Shown: positions 23,086-36,644, numbered from the stretch's first letter. The stretch: DNA of 64,000 bases from Hemerocallis citrina (GCA_017893485.1 CM030360.1:143335697-143399696); one strand, 5' to 3'. A program made the numbers and translations. The notes: generated by a model not told the origin, from the sequence alone.

Positions 23086-26000
23086 AAGTAATTAATGGGG
23101 TGGCAAGTGTTGTTGATTCTATTATTTCTTTTCTTCCAAATTATTTAAATCAGCACCACATTGGTTAAGTCCCATGATGTCCGTAAAGAACTCTTGACAC
23201 AATGCAATCTCCAACTATCCCACCAAGAAATCACGGAACCAGGCTTACCGTGAATATGCCAAGCTTTCTTGCAAATGTTCCATAATAGAAGAATGAAGGA
23301 GCAATTAATAAATAAGTTTCTAGTATTCTCGTGGCAGGTAAGGCATAAAACACAATTTTGACCAAGTGCTAATTTTTGTTGTTAAGAATATCCACCGTGA
23401 TAAGTTTATTGTAAATGGTTAGCCACATGAGGATACGGGCCTTAAGCAGGGTGATACACTTTCACACAGTATTGGAGTAAGGAGAAATAACACCTCAAGA
23501 ATTGAGGAAGTTATAATATGACTTAATCGTATAGGATCCCGAATTAGTCCACCGCAAAAATGTCATCTTTAGGATAGGAAGAGATCTGTGAAAAGTGATG
23601 ATCCAATCCCTCGCATGGCTATTGCATACAAGATAATCTGCCACCGTAGCATGGGGATTGATAGCAAGATGAAAAAGTTCAGAAAAATTAGCGGCAATTA
23701 AGATATTGCCAATCCATAAATCGGTCCAGAACTTAACTGAGAGCCTATCACCACAGATTCTAAATAAGCCTTATTTGAAGGTACGAACAAGCATCCAAAC
23801 TACTTTCCAAAAGGGAGAGGCTATAGAAGAAAGGGTAGGATGGAGTTCCCAAACTTTGTGGCAGTTATGGTATTTATGGACAACGAGACGTCCCAAAACC
23901 AACTCCTCTTGCTTGAGAACTTTCCACAATTATTTCTTGGGAAGGGCTAAATTCTGATATCTGAGATTTAGAATACCTAGACCATCTTCACGCTTCAATT
24001 TGCATAGACGCTTCCAATTCACGAACATGTTTACCGATTCTCAATACAGATAATCCTAACCAGAAGAAATTTCTCCTAATCTTATCAATCCGCTTGATAA
24101 CCCCTGATGGAACATAGAAGAAGGACATCATAGAAAGAGGGATAAAAGATATGATAAAGTTAAAAGAATCAACCTTCCACCTTATGACAACTGGCGACCA
24201 GACCAGACATTAAGTCTAGATCCAACCTTATTAATCATCAGGAGGCAGTCATTCTTATAAAGTTTACCCCACCATAAAGAAATTTCAAGATAAGAAATTG
24301 GGAAAGAAGCATAAGCGCAATTAAAGAAATGCGCAATCTCAAGCTGGCAATTATCGGAACTGCCAAGCCATAAAATAGAAGTCTTTTAAAGAAGAAGCTT
24401 CTTTTTTATATTTTCGAACAAACCCAATGCTTGTTCGAAAATATAAAGAAGAAGCTTAAGATCGCAAAGGGTTAGACCAACGGGTTTAGCAAAGAGAATA
24501 GTGTCATCCGCATACTGAAGATTAAGCACCCCTCTAAAATCATGAAAGCCCCCTAACCCTTCGATAATGTTAGCTTCCCAAGCTTTAAGAAGTAACTCGC
24601 TGAAAACATCAGCCACAAGAGAGAATAAAAGCGAAGAAATGGGGTCTCCTTGACAAAGGCCACTTTTACATTTGAATTTGTTTCCTTCAATACCATTAAT
24701 GATGACCAATGAAGTGCCAGAAAAGAGGCTGGGTTTTATCCACGAAATCCATCTAAGGCCAAACCGGTAATGTAGAAGAATGTCGAAAAGGAAATCTCAA
24801 TTAACTTTGTCGTAGGCTTTCTCGAAGTCTAACTTCAAGAGAATTCCTTCAGACTTTCATTGATGACAACCAGAGATAATTTCTTGGGTGCGGGCCAAAC
24901 TATCTAAAGTGAATATGTTTTTGATGAAACTTGATTGAGCAGGGTTAATTAAAGGAGTGCAACTAATGGGTCTAAAAGCCTAGACCTTGTTAGTCAAATA
25001 ATTTTGGGAATATGTATGATATGTGCATAGTTAATCCTATCAAAGGATAACTGACCATTGAAAAGATCGGAAAGCATATCGAATAGATCATCTTTAAGTA
25101 GATCCTAGAATTTTTGAAAGAAAAAGAGAGGGGGGTCATCTGGACCAGGCGCATTATCGCGGCGCATGGAGAAAACAACCAATTTAATCTCTTCTAAGGA
25201 AAATGACATTTCAATGAAAGAAAGATCCTGGTTTTCGTTACTGGAAAGGTAATCCCAATCGAGGTTGATAGATCGAGTAGAGGAGGAACCAATGAGGTTT
25301 TCAAAGAAAGAAAGAAACACTAAATGAAATTCGGCATTAGGGTGTAATTTCATGTCCTCCTTAATAATGGAAGAGATCCGATTACATCTTTTACGATGAG
25401 GAGCGAAGTTATGGAAGAAGGAAGTGTTGCAATCTTCGGCATGGAGCCATTTTATCTTGGCATGTTGGACCCATTTGATATGATCAAGATGAATGAGAGA
25501 ATTAAATTTTGTTTATAATCACTTCTTTCCTTCCTATCGAGATCAGAAATAGGTCAAACTTCTTCTAATTGATTAATAGATTGAATGGTAGAGAGTAAAA
25601 AATTCTTGAGCACATGAGAGTTGCTGAATCTATCTTTCACGCCAAATTTTATACCCATGTTTAAATGCGTGAAGTTTAAGAAGAATCCGGCCAAGGCTAT
25701 ATGACCCAACAACCGAGAAAAGACAATTGATAATCAGATTAACAAAAATCTGGTCTTCCAACAAAAATTTCTCAAAACTAATTTTGTATGGTTTGGAGAA
25801 GTTAAAATTAGAATGAAGTCCAATAGGAACATGATCAGAACGCGGGTTCGAGTAGGCTTGGACAAATGAGTTATGGAAGAAGGAAACCCAGTCTTTAGAA
25901 ACCAAGAAATGATCTAATTTAGCCACAGAGGGAATAAGTCGTATATTGGACCACGTATACGATCTATCATTAATTGGTAGGTCAATTAGACCAAGAGCCT

Positions 26001-26990
26001 GAATACAATCATTGAAGGACTGAAAATTTCTCAATATAGAAGAGTAGCCAAGTCTTTCATGGCAAAATCTACTAACATTAAACTCACTAATGAAAATCCA
26101 GATTCCATTAATAGAATCGGCAAAGGAATTGAATTTGTTCTAGAATTCTTGACGGCGGTCTGAGGTCGAGGGTTCATAAACCGATACAATGGTAAGGATA
26201 TAATTAAATTCTAACCATTCAAGGCAAACAACTAGAAAAAATTTAAGGTGACGCACCGAAAATAAATTATATGAAGAAGCTTTATAGCCAAGCATGATCC
26301 CTCTTCGTGAATAAAGCTAATCCATTGGGAATCATACTGCCGCCAAGAGAACGGGCAATAGCAGGGTGGATCGAATCAAGTTTAGATTCCTGGATGGATA
26401 TAAGGTCGGAAATCAGCTGTAAAATAGCTCTTGTTTGTGGGAACTTCCTAAACCACGATATTCCAAGACACATTAATCATAATGATAGTTTTCCACACCA
26501 ACTCTAGAGATTACAAATTGTGGCAATGATATCAGGTCTGGAAGGATCAAATACAAAACCCATGCGAGAAGTTAAATCTAGCATGTCGTTGTTAGATAAA
26601 GTATCAAATTGAATTTGATAGACAGACCTAAGAGATTCATTGGGGTTGAGATCCATAGGAATCAGAGGAATTTCGAGGTTCGTAATTTACGCCGCTAAAG
26701 TGGCCTTGGACGAGGAAGATAGTTTAACATCTTTCTTAACACGAATACGAGCACTCGCTCGAATGAGGGAGGAGTAATAATTCTTCTTGGAGTACTTCCA
26801 TTTAGAGATAGAATGATGTATCATCTCTTTTTAAGAAACATTTGTGTGTGGTAGATGAAGTCTCTAATGGAAAACATTTACGATATTCAGCTTTGAGGTC
26901 ATAAAATTGAAAGGTATCATGGAAGGAGTAACAAATGAATGTTTTATCTTCTCACTGTAAAATAAGTTCATTTATGTTGATGTAGCAAAG
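23085..26990 (-). pseudogene. L1-type LINE ORF2 (endonuclease, RT, zf-RVT), decayed
   Basis: Read on the minus strand, the order is: a linker with TLSNNDMLDLTSRMGF near 26600; an endonuclease N-part (SWFRKFPQT, 26282-26473); an endonuclease C-part (YTWSN, KLDHFLVS, RSDHVPI; 25630-26034); a pre-RT segment (APGPDDPP, 25105-25353); an RT core with GLCQGDPIS and LQYADDTILF (24386-24709); a distal RT segment (FIPLSMMSFFYVPSGVI); and a C-terminal zinc-binding-like part (ICKKAWHIHG, 23080-23300). This is the plant L1 order. Multiple stops and frameshifts lie between segments. No intact ORF1 is visible upstream. Confidence 0.85.
24388..24457. repeat. Near-perfect inverted repeat inside the LINE RT
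   Basis: Arms of about 24 bases, TATATTTTCGAACAA and its complement TTGTTCGAAAATATA flanked by GAAGAAGCTT copies, separated by nine bases. It lies exactly where the RT frame ends, so it looks like a local inverted duplication from template switching. Confidence 0.75.
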
Positions 26991-27183
26991 GATGGCAGAA
27001 AAGCAGACATTACAATACAGGGCGTAAGAATAAGTGTGGATAGAGTACACTAGTGCCACAAATGATAAAAATAGTCGGAGACGTTTGCTCTATCGACTTG
27101 AATCCACGAGGATGAAACAAAAAATCACAAAAAATTTTCTTTGTTGATACAAAACTGACTATAGTGAAGTTTTTAAGACCTTA

Positions 27184-27521
27184 GAGCATCAACACCAATG
27201 CACCTCTCATTTGAGTTTCCATTTGAATTTTGGCAATTTAAAGGACAACTTTTCTTAAAAAAATGAGAGGTTGTTCTTAGATTGCTATTTTGAATTTTGG
27301 CAACCTAATTTGGCAATTCAAATTTGGAGGAAAAAGAGAAAAAAAGAAAATTGTGGTGATGGGACATTTGGCAATGACATTTGTGTTGCCAAATTTGAAA
27401 GAAAAAATGGCATTGCCAAAATTTGGCAACCAAAATGGAAGATTGGTGTGGGAGTAATTTTTCTATTTATGTTGCCAATTTTGAAAATGGCACCTTAAAA
27501 TGATCATTGGTGTGGATGCTC
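27184..27521. mobile_element. PIF/Harbinger-like (Tourist) MITE, 338 bp
   Basis: Terminal inverted repeats GAGCATCAACACCAATG and CATTGGTGTGGATGCTC match at 16 of 17 positions. They are flanked by TTA on both sides (27181-27183 and 27522-27524), the target duplication of the PIF/Harbinger group. The interior is rich in TTGGCAA words and has no convincing coding sequence. Confidence 0.85.
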
Positions 27522-27809
27522 TTATAGTTAGTCAACGTCAAAAGATGGACAAAAAACTTGGCAGTAATTATTTGGTGAACCATAAACAAACCAGAATACT
27601 AGTGGAAATGAAATGACTGGATCAGAAATAAATTACGAAAATTTTTGACAATTCTGATACTAAAGCTAAACCTAGACCTCATGGTCCAAAACATCCATGA
27701 AAACACACAAGTTTGGACATGAAGCCTGGATACTAATGACTTTTAGGGCTACAAAATTATCCTGATAGGTTATGGTGCCTATGATTTCACCGGGGTCAAA
27801 AGTTATGAT

Positions 27810-29058
27810 TGTTAGGGTTATATACTGAAAGCATCACTTTTGTATTAACTTTATTTCCTTATTTTTCTGAATGAGAATCATATGGGCATATGTTTGCATA
27901 TTGTGTTTATTATAATATTAATGCAAGTATCTGATATTCTATAAGGTTGATAATATGGTCTGAGGTGACACACAGAAGATCATATTATCAGTTCCCTATG
28001 GAATATATAAATAGTTCACAACCTAGACGGACTTGGATAATCCATTGGAAAGGTTGTAGTGTAATCTGGTATTAGTCTATCTTGACTATAGGTTTATACT
28101 AGTACACTTTGTGTGTATTGAACAGGACCACTTGAGGTTGTTCTCTTTGTACTGACTATAAAAGAGAACAAACACCTCTGTTATTATGGATGCTTATGCT
28201 CTTAATCCAGATATAATAACAGACATGTATATGCAGTGTGCATTACTTTGACTCATAAAAGAGTGAGATTCATTATGGATCAACAACCTCTATGAATTGG
28301 GTAATAGCATTGTATGTATGATGGGCTGTTGATTGTAAAAGGAATCCATGTCCCGATACGTCGGGTTGATGATGTCCCCTTAAGGAGCTCATAAGGATTG
28401 TCATGTAAACCCTGCAGGTGGATTACATCCGACATGACAAATAAAGTTGAGTGGTACTACTTAAGGATAAAAGATGTTGATCAATATAGTTGTCAGTAAC
28501 TTAATTTGATCGACGGACATTCGATATCTTAACATGGAGAGCTCAACGAGCATATAATAAAAGGAGCCCATAAATATAATTTGGGATTAGGAAGGTAGTG
28601 CAACAATAGCTCCTTAGTGGACCGAGCTATTGTTAATGGACCTGGGTTGTGTGTTCGGGCTGAACACGGGATACCCAGATTCGTTAGGAGACCTAAACCT
28701 AATTTCTCCTCATGGTCCCTGCCGTAGCCTTATATATATCCTCTATTTCTCTGGCCGTCATTGATCATCTGAAATATAAGATTTTTTCTCTAAATTCGTG
28801 ATTCACGTAAGAGGAGAGAAAGAGAGGTCAGCCAAAGAGAAAAAAAGGTTGGGAGATCGTCGCCCACACGACGTCCAACCCGAGGAAGGAATACGTGCAG
28901 AAGATCTTGGGGTCGCTGTCGTCTTCTTCTCATCGCAGGTATAATTCGTGAACCCTAGATTCCGCTATATAGGGTTAGATCACGTATTTAATTTGTTAAT
29001 CTTTTATGATCAATATGCACACCAATCCGTAGTCCTGGGAATCATCTCAGTTCTATCA
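27810..29058 (+). repeat. Copia 5' LTR
   Basis: TGTTAGGGTT...TTCTATCA, followed two bases later by the primer site. Confidence 0.95.
28731..28739 (+). promoter_or_regulatory. TATA-box-like motif in copia 5' LTR
   Basis: TATATATAT in the last third of the LTR. The same motif is at 35257-35265 in the 3' LTR. A promoter role is inferred from LTR position. Confidence 0.4.
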
Positions 29059-29060
29059 AT

Positions 29061-29072
29061 TGGTATCAGAGC
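29061..29072 (+). other. Copia primer binding site
   Basis: TGGTATCAGAGC, tRNA-Met type, two bases after the LTR end. Confidence 0.9.
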
Positions 29073-30317
29073 CAGTATTGGATCTGCGTATTGATTGTTA
29101 CATCCATGTTGTCCAATAAAACTTGTGTTGTATAATAGTCGGTAGATGTAGATCTGTTCTAACTCGGTTTTGCAGGCATCTTAGATCCAACTATTATGGT
29201 CCTATGCATGTTTTGTTTGTGTTGTTGTTGTTCTGTGGATGTAATTATTGTGTTGTTGTTGTTTTGTGGATGTAATTAATGTCACGAGGGTTGATCGTGC
29301 TTATAATTTTAATTTTTCAATCTAGATTATGTGTGAACTCCTTCGAGAGGCATAGGATTGATGTAATTTTTATTTTATTTTATTTTTATTTTTTTTCGAT
29401 CGATTGTGATGGCGGTGGTGGCTGTTTCTGACGCCGGAGGAGATGCTGTTTTTAGGCAGTCCGGAGATCGACAGATGGTTTTCGATGAAGAAATCGGGCA
29501 GCCAAACCTTTAAAAAAAAAAAAAAATCGGGGAAGAACCTCGGATAACTCCGCGCAGGGTCAGATTTGGGATTCGCACAGTCGGGGAAGAATCAGGAAAG
29601 ATGGCCATAATAGTTGGATATTTATTTTCAAATTTATTGCCATTATTGCTTATTCTGATTATGCATGTTTATTATTTTGTGATTTTTTTTTGAAAAACTA
29701 GGATCACATTAATAATGGACAACATGAACATAAATTAACTAGTAGAAAAACCCTCATTGTTAAATAACTAAGTGGGAGAGGGAATTCATTTAACATGAAT
29801 CCCACGGTCTCCATTGCTGGTTTGTAGGTGATATAATTATACTTGCGTGTTGGCTTTAGTGCTTTCCTCCATATCGGATGAGTATAATTATGGATCATCA
29901 GTACAGACTTCCTTAGGGATAATTGTAGAAAGTTACCTAGTATGTGTTCACTTCTCCATCTGAAGGAACTCAATACAAGATAATGGACTTAGTATTAAGC
30001 AATGGTATACACTTAGATACAAATAATGGTATCCACCCCATCGGAGTCACTGCTATTATTTGTAGGACCAGAGTAAGACCAACAGATTAATTTTATTTGT
30101 CAAAAAGTTGTGTTGACATGATAGTAAAATTAATAGGAAAAACCTACTTGAACAAATATTGAATTTGTATACGTCCACACTATCGTGGCATGCTAAATTC
30201 ATGGTGTTTAAGGTGTTGGTGAATTTTTTAATTATTGTTCTGAGGGAATCAATATTTAATTAATTAAAAAAGTTTTGCCCTACATAATTTTTTTATGTGA
30301 TTCTCAGGATTTCAAAA
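29073..30317 (+). other. Copia untranslated leader
   Basis: About 1.25 kb between primer site and Gag start. It has an oligo-A run at about 29512 and no open frame related to a protein. A long leader is usual in this type of element. Confidence 0.6.
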
Positions 30318-33300
30318 ATGGGTTCTTTCAGTCCACTTATGGTGATTCTTAAAGAAAACAAACTTACTGGCCCTAATTATATTGACTGAAAACGTAACTT
30401 GGATATTGTCTTAACTGCTGAAGAGTACAAATTTGTACTCAATGAAGTATGCCCACCTAAGCCTGATGCTAACTCTGATGAAGAGGTCAAAGAGGCTTAT
30501 AAGAAGTGGAATAAGGCAGATGAGATGGCGCAGTGTTACATTTTGGCATCTATGTCAAATGTACTGCAGCATCAGCATCAGGCCATGCCCACAGCTTATG
30601 ATATGATGTACAACCTTAAGGAACGCTTTGGACATCAGAGTAGAGCAGCTAGAAAATTTGCTATGAAGAGTTTGATGAATGCATCTATGGCTGAGGGGAC
30701 ACTAGTAAGGGATCATGTTCTCAAGATGATGGGTCATCTAAATGAGATGGAGATCCTTGGTGCTGAAATCGATGGGGAAACCCAGGTCGATATCATTCTC
30801 GGGACTCTGCCTAAAAGTTTTGACTCATTTTGCCTTAATTACAACATGAACAAAAGGTTGTATACTTTGTCAGAACTTGCAAAAGAACTACAGGATGCTG
30901 AAGCTCTCTTCAAGCAGAATGCCCATGTTTATGTGACTGAAAAGGAATCTACTTCTAAGCCGAAAGGTGGTAAGAAGAAGAAAGTTCAGAAACAAGTAAA
31001 CTCAGCAAAGAAGGGCATGGGACCTCAAGGTGCTGTGAAAAAGCCAAAAGGCAAGTGTTTCAAGTGCAAAGGGTCAGGACATTGGAAGACTGACTGTCCA
31101 CTTCTCAAACAAAAGAACAAAGAATGTATATCTCATTTACTAGTTGTTGAAACATGTTTAGCGGTGTTATCTACCGGCACCTGGTGTGTAATACAGGAGC
31201 CACTAATCATGTCTGCAATACATTGCAGGGGTTCCAGGAAACCAGACGGCTCAGTGATGGAGAGATATGCTTGTTTATGGGTGACGCTACAAGAGTAGCG
31301 GCCGTTGCAATAGGAGATGTTATTTTATCTTTTGGTAGAAATAAGTCTTTGACATTGAGAGATTGTCTTTATGCACCTTCACTTAGAAGGAATTTAATTT
31401 CTGTTTCTATGCTAGTTAAGGATGGATATTCAGTTTATTTTAATGACAATATTGTTATTAGAAAAAATAAGCATTTTATCTGTTCTGGTGCATTGGTTGA
31501 TAATCTATATGTCATTAATCCTATTTCGCCCACGATGCAACTTATGGAAATGAATAATATATCTTCTAACATAAATAAGAGAAAAGAACCTTCTTGTATG
31601 AACCAAACATATCTTTGGCACTTGCAATTGGGGCATGTTAACCTAAGAAGGATTCAAAGACTGGTTAAAGATGGACCTTTGAGTTCATTGGAAGTGGAGG
31701 CACTACCAGTCTGTGAATCCTGCTTGGTAGGTAAAATGACCAAAAGGCCTTTCAAGGCAAAGGGGTATAGGGCCAAAGATGTGTTGGAATTGGTTCATTC
31801 TGATTTGTGTGGGCCCATGACTGTCCAGGCTAGAGGTGGCTTAGAATATTTTGTCATATTTACTGACGATTATTCAAGGTATGGATATATTTATTTGATG
31901 CGCCGTAAGTCTGAGTGCTTTGAGAAATTCAAAGAGTACAAGGCAGAAACGGAGAAACGTCATGGAAAATGTATCAAGTCATTACGTTCAGATCGTGGTG
32001 GCGAGTATCTCTTTGGGGAGTTTAGGGACTATTTGTCAGAGGCTGGGATTACATCCCAATTACCAGCACCTGGAACACCCCAACAGAATGGTATAGCAGA
32101 AAGAAGGAATAGGACTCTTATGGAGATGGTTAGATCAATGATGAGTTATTCAGATTTACCAGATTCGTTTTGGGGATATGCCTTAGAAACTGCAGCTTAT
32201 ATTTTGAACTTGGTTCCTTCTAAGTCAGTACCAATCACTCCCACAGAACTGTGGACTGGGCGTAAGCCTAGTCTGAAACATGTTCGGATTTGGGGTAGTC
32301 CAGCACACGTGCTGAATGGGAAAGCCGATAAGTTGGAATCTCGTACAGAAGTACGCTTGTTTGTAGGCTATCCAAGAGGAACGAAAGACGGTTTATTTTA
32401 TAGTCCTAAGGATCAGAAGGTCATTGTTAGCACCAATGCTCGATTCTTAGAGGAAGACTATGTGATGAACCATAAACCCATAAGTAGAACTGTTCTAGAA
32501 GAACTGAGAGGTGACACGTCAAATACTTTAGTACCAACAGTATAACAGGATGTACCACCAGTAACTGCACAACGTGTCACAAATGTTGCACCACAACCGA
32601 TAGTGCCTCGTCGTAGTGGGAGGGTTGTGATACAACCTGATAGATATATGTTCTTGGGAGAGTCGTCAGACTTTGTCTCTAAGGAACAAGATTATGATCC
32701 CTGTACCTACAAGGAAGCACTCCAAGATAAAGATGCAGAATCTTGGCAAAAAGCAATGATATGTGAAATAGAATCTATGGATTCTAATCAAGTCTGGGAG
32801 CTTGTAAAACCACCTATTGGTGTAAAAGCCATTGGATGCAAGTGGGTCTATAAGAGAAAAAGAGGATCAGACAGTAAGGTTGAAACCTTTAAAGCTCGGC
32901 TTGTTGCAAAAGGTTTTACTCAAAGAGAGGGTATCGATTATGAGGAAACCTTTTCGCCAGTAGCCATGCTTAAGTCTATCCGGATTCTTTTATCTATTGC
33001 AGCTCATCTTGATTATGAGATTTGGCAAATGGATGTCAAGACAGCTTTCCTTAATGGAAGTCTTGAGGAAGACATCTATATGAAGCAACCAGACGGGTTC
33101 ATTGAAAAGGGCCAAGAGCATCTTATTTGTAAGCTCAAGAAGTCCATTTATGGACTTAAGCAAGCTTCCAGATCTTGGAACATATGTTTTGATCAGGTGA
33201 TAAAATCCTATGGATTTGATCAATGTCAAGATGAATCGTGTGTACACAAAAAGTGTGACGGAAACGTAGTGGTATTCCTAGTACTTTACGTGGATGACAT

Positions 33301-34273
33301 CTTGCTCATTGGAAACAATGTGAAGGTATTATCTAACGTAAGGGTATGGTTATCCAAACAGTTTGATATGAAGGACTTGGGAGAAGTAGGTCACATCCTT
33401 GGGATCAAAGTTCTACGAGATCGCAAGAAAAGGATGTTGGGCTTGTCTCAAGCTTCCTATATCGATACTATACTAACTCGTTTTAGCATGCAAAATTCTA
33501 AGAAAGGTTTCTTACCTTTTAGGCATGAAATTGCCCTATCAAAGGAGCAGTGTCCGAGGACACCTAAAGAGATAGAGAACATGAAAGCAGTTCCTTATGC
33601 TTCAGCAGTAGGAAGCTTAATGTATGCAATGCTATGTACGAGACCAGATATCTGCTTTGCCGTTGGCATGGTTAGCAGATATCAGTCTAACCCGGGACAA
33701 GAGCACTGGACTGCCGTAAAGCATATTTTGAAGTACCTGAAAAGGACTAAAGATTACATGCTAGTTTACCAGGCAGATAGTTTAGTTGCCTTGGGGTATA
33801 CAGACTCAGATTTTCAGTCAGATAAGGATTCCAAGAAATGAACCTCAGGTTATGTATTTACTTTGGGAGGTGGAGCCACTATATGGAGGAGTATCAAGCA
33901 AAAATGTATTGCTGATTCTACCATGGAAGCCGAGTATGTGGCAGCCTCTGAGGCAGCCAAAGAAGCGGTTTGGCTCAGAAACTTCCTATTGGACTTGGAT
34001 GTGGTACCTAATTTGCCTAAGGCTATTACACTTTATTGTGATAATAGTGGTGCAGTTGCAAATTCGAAGGAACCATGAGCCCATAAGGCAAGTAAACACA
34101 TTGAGCGTAAGTACCACCTGATACGAGATTTTGTAAAGAAAGGAAAAGTTGCTGTGATCAAGATAGCTTCAGCAGAAAACCTAGCTGATCCCTTCACTAA
34201 GATCTTACCAGCTAAGGCTTTTGATAGTCATGTTGAGGGAATGGGAGTCAGATGCGTAGCAGCATGGCTTTAA
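30318..34273 (+). pseudogene. Copia Gag-Pol polyprotein, inactivated
   Basis: Gag starts at ATG 30318 and is stopped by TGA 30387 at a conserved Trp position. It resumes to a CCHC knuckle (CFKCKGSGHWKTDC). A frameshift near 31150-31200 separates it from the protease, whose active site reads CNTGATNH, with Asn in place of catalytic Asp. Integrase has the HH-CC region (LGHVNLRRI, CESC) and DDE core motifs (HSDLCGPM, FTDDYSRYG, APGTPQQNGIAE). RT has YVDDILLIG, and RNase H follows. Further stops are TAA 32543, TGA 33839 and TGA 34076. The order PR-INT-RT-RH defines copia. Confidence 0.93.
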
Positions 34274-34323
34274 GTATAAGTGGGAGATTTGTAACAGTAT
34301 ACTGAAAAGCAATGCTTTGAGTA

Positions 34324-34335
34324 TAAGTGGGAGAT
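34324..34335 (+). other. Copia polypurine tract
   Basis: AAGTGGGAGAT immediately before the 3' LTR. A second copy, also followed by LTR-start-like sequence, lies at about 34279-34291. Confidence 0.7.
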
Positions 34336-35581
34336 TGTTAGGGTTATATACTGAAAGCATCACTTTTGTATTAACTTTATTTCCTTATTTTTTTGAATGA
34401 GAATCATATGGGCATATGTTTGCATATTGTGTTTATTATAATATTAATGCAAGTATCTGATATTCTATAAGGTTGATAATATGGTGTGAGGTGACACACA
34501 GAAGATCATATTATCAGTTCCCTATGGAATATATAAATAGTTCACAACCTAGACGGACTTGGATAATCCATTGGAAAGGTTGTAGTGTAATCTGGTATTA
34601 GTCTATCTTGACTATAGGTTTACACTAGTACACTTTGTGCGTATTGAACAGGACCACTTGAGGTTGTTCTCTTTGTACTGACTATAAAAGAGAACAAACA
34701 CCTCTGTTATTATGGATGCTTATGCTCTTAATCCAGATATAATAACAGACATGTATATGCAGTGTGCATTACTTTGACTCATAAAAGAGTGAGATTCATT
34801 ATGGATCAACAACCTCTATGAATTGGGTAATAGCATTGTATGTATGATGGGCTGTTGATTGTAAAAGGAATCCATGTCCCGATACGTCGGGTTGATGATG
34901 TCCCCTTAAGGAGCTCATAAGGATTGTCATGTAAACCCTGCAGGTGGATTACATCCGACATGACAAATAAAGTTGAGTGATACTACTTAAGGATAAAAGA
35001 TGTTGATCAATATAGTTGTCAGTAACTTAATTTGATCGACGGACATTCGATATCTTAACATGGGGAGCTCAACGAGCATATAATAAAAGGAGCCCATAAA
35101 TATAATTTGGGATTAGGAAGGTAGTGCAACAATAGCTCCTTAGTGGACCGAGCTATTGTTAATGGGCCTGGGTTGTGTGTTCGGGCTGAACACGGGATAC
35201 CCAAATTCGTTAGGAGACCTAACCCTAATTTCTCCTCATGGTCCCTGCCGTAGCCTTATATATATCCTCTATTTCTCTGGCCGTCATTGATCATCTTTAA
35301 TATAAGATTTTTTCTCTAAATTCATGATTCACGTAAGGAGAGAAAGAGAGGTCAGCCAAGGAGAAAAAAGGTTGGGAGATCGTCGCCCACACGACGTCCA
35401 ACCCAAGGAAGGAATACGTGCAGAAGATCTTGGGGTCGCTGTCGTCTTCTTCTCATCGCAGGTATAATTCGTGAACCCTAGATTCTGCTATATAGGGTTA
35501 GATCACGTATTTAATTTTTTAATCTTTTATGATCGATACGCACACCAATCCGTAGTCCTGGGAATCATCTCAGTTCTATCA
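34336..35581 (+). repeat. Copia 3' LTR
   Basis: Collinear with the 5' LTR and ending TTCTATCA before ATGAT. Confidence 0.95.
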
Positions 35582-35586
35582 ATGAT

Positions 35587-35933
35587 CACCAAAGTTATCG
35601 TGAAAGTTAATAATGTTGACCTGATCACATGTACTCTTCTTGATCCACAAATTCCTACACGAGTTACACTGCATCATGCAGGAAAATAATTACGACTTGC
35701 AGTTCCACTAAGATCTCATCACCTGATAGAGATCAGAAAAAAAGATATCTCCCATGGTACCCAATGTAAGATATGGAGAAGAGGGACCAAATAGCATTTT
35801 GCGAAAACCACTATGTATGGGAACTCTGGGATAGATTTCTAAATTATTTCTCATCATCTCCCTCTCTCAATCTATCTCCCTATCTACACATTATCTACAC
35901 AATTAACCAGTCCTTATTTAGGATCAGGGAGCG
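35587..35933. other. Unrecognised sequence between two copia elements
   Basis: No gene recognised. It is the continuation of the sequence left of 27810 into which the copia element inserted. Confidence 0.4.
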
Positions 35934-35938
35934 ATCCA

Positions 35939-36644
35939 TGTTGGGATGGGGTGTCTACAAACACACCTGTGGCGAAGCATAATTAAAATAGAGCAATGAG
36001 GAAATCGAAGAAGATGAGACGAACCAATTGAGAAAGCAAGCAAATAGACCCCCCAACCCAACACAAACACAACAAGGATTTATCCCGGTAAGCTTTCGCT
36101 AAATCCGAATGAGAAATACAAGGAGATATATTATTCAACTAGAAGAAATTACAATGAGTTGATGATTCACTCAATACAAGGAATTAAACTCACTCACCAA
36201 GAACTATCTCTCTCTCAAGCCTCTCTTTGCAATGGAGAAAATATCAATGAAATACTCTACCTCTCATATTGGAGGCAACAGCAATATATATAGAAGAAGA
36301 ATAGAGAGAGACATAGGTTAATCTCGATTTTCAGTCGTTCGATATAACCAGAATAAGAAGTAACTGAATAGGAGCTGTACGATCTGACTTGGAGTTGAAG
36401 ATTGGGCTGAAACGATCTAAAAAATCAAGGCTAAAAAAGAACACAGCGCCGCGCACATTCAACCTTCCAACAAGACCAGTCGACCAACCTCCTCTCGGTC
36501 AAAACCCTGTACAACTGCGGTCGGCTGTTCAGTACACCGATCAATCGACCGCCCCTCTCTGACTGTTGTTGTTGCTTCGTGCTCCGTGATTCATCGCACC
36601 TTCTTCTAATCTGAACCATGAGTATTCAAGACATAATCCTAACA
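35939..36644 (-). repeat. 3' LTR of minus-strand copia
   Basis: 706 bp, similar to 38169-38887. Contains GTCGACC words near 36478. Confidence 0.85.

Larger units (their letters stand above)
27810..35581 (+). mobile_element. Complete Ty1/copia element with 5-bp target duplication
   Basis: Two LTRs of 1249 and 1246 bp, primer site, leader, gag-pol and polypurine tract, flanked by ATGAT at 27805-27809 and 35582-35586. I count roughly 20 differences between the LTRs by eye, so the insertion is fairly young although the coding region is broken. Confidence 0.95.

Noticed and set aside
29704..29973. 90-codon minus-strand frame in the copia leader
   Set aside because: Antisense to a retroelement leader, no domain, and position explained by the element.
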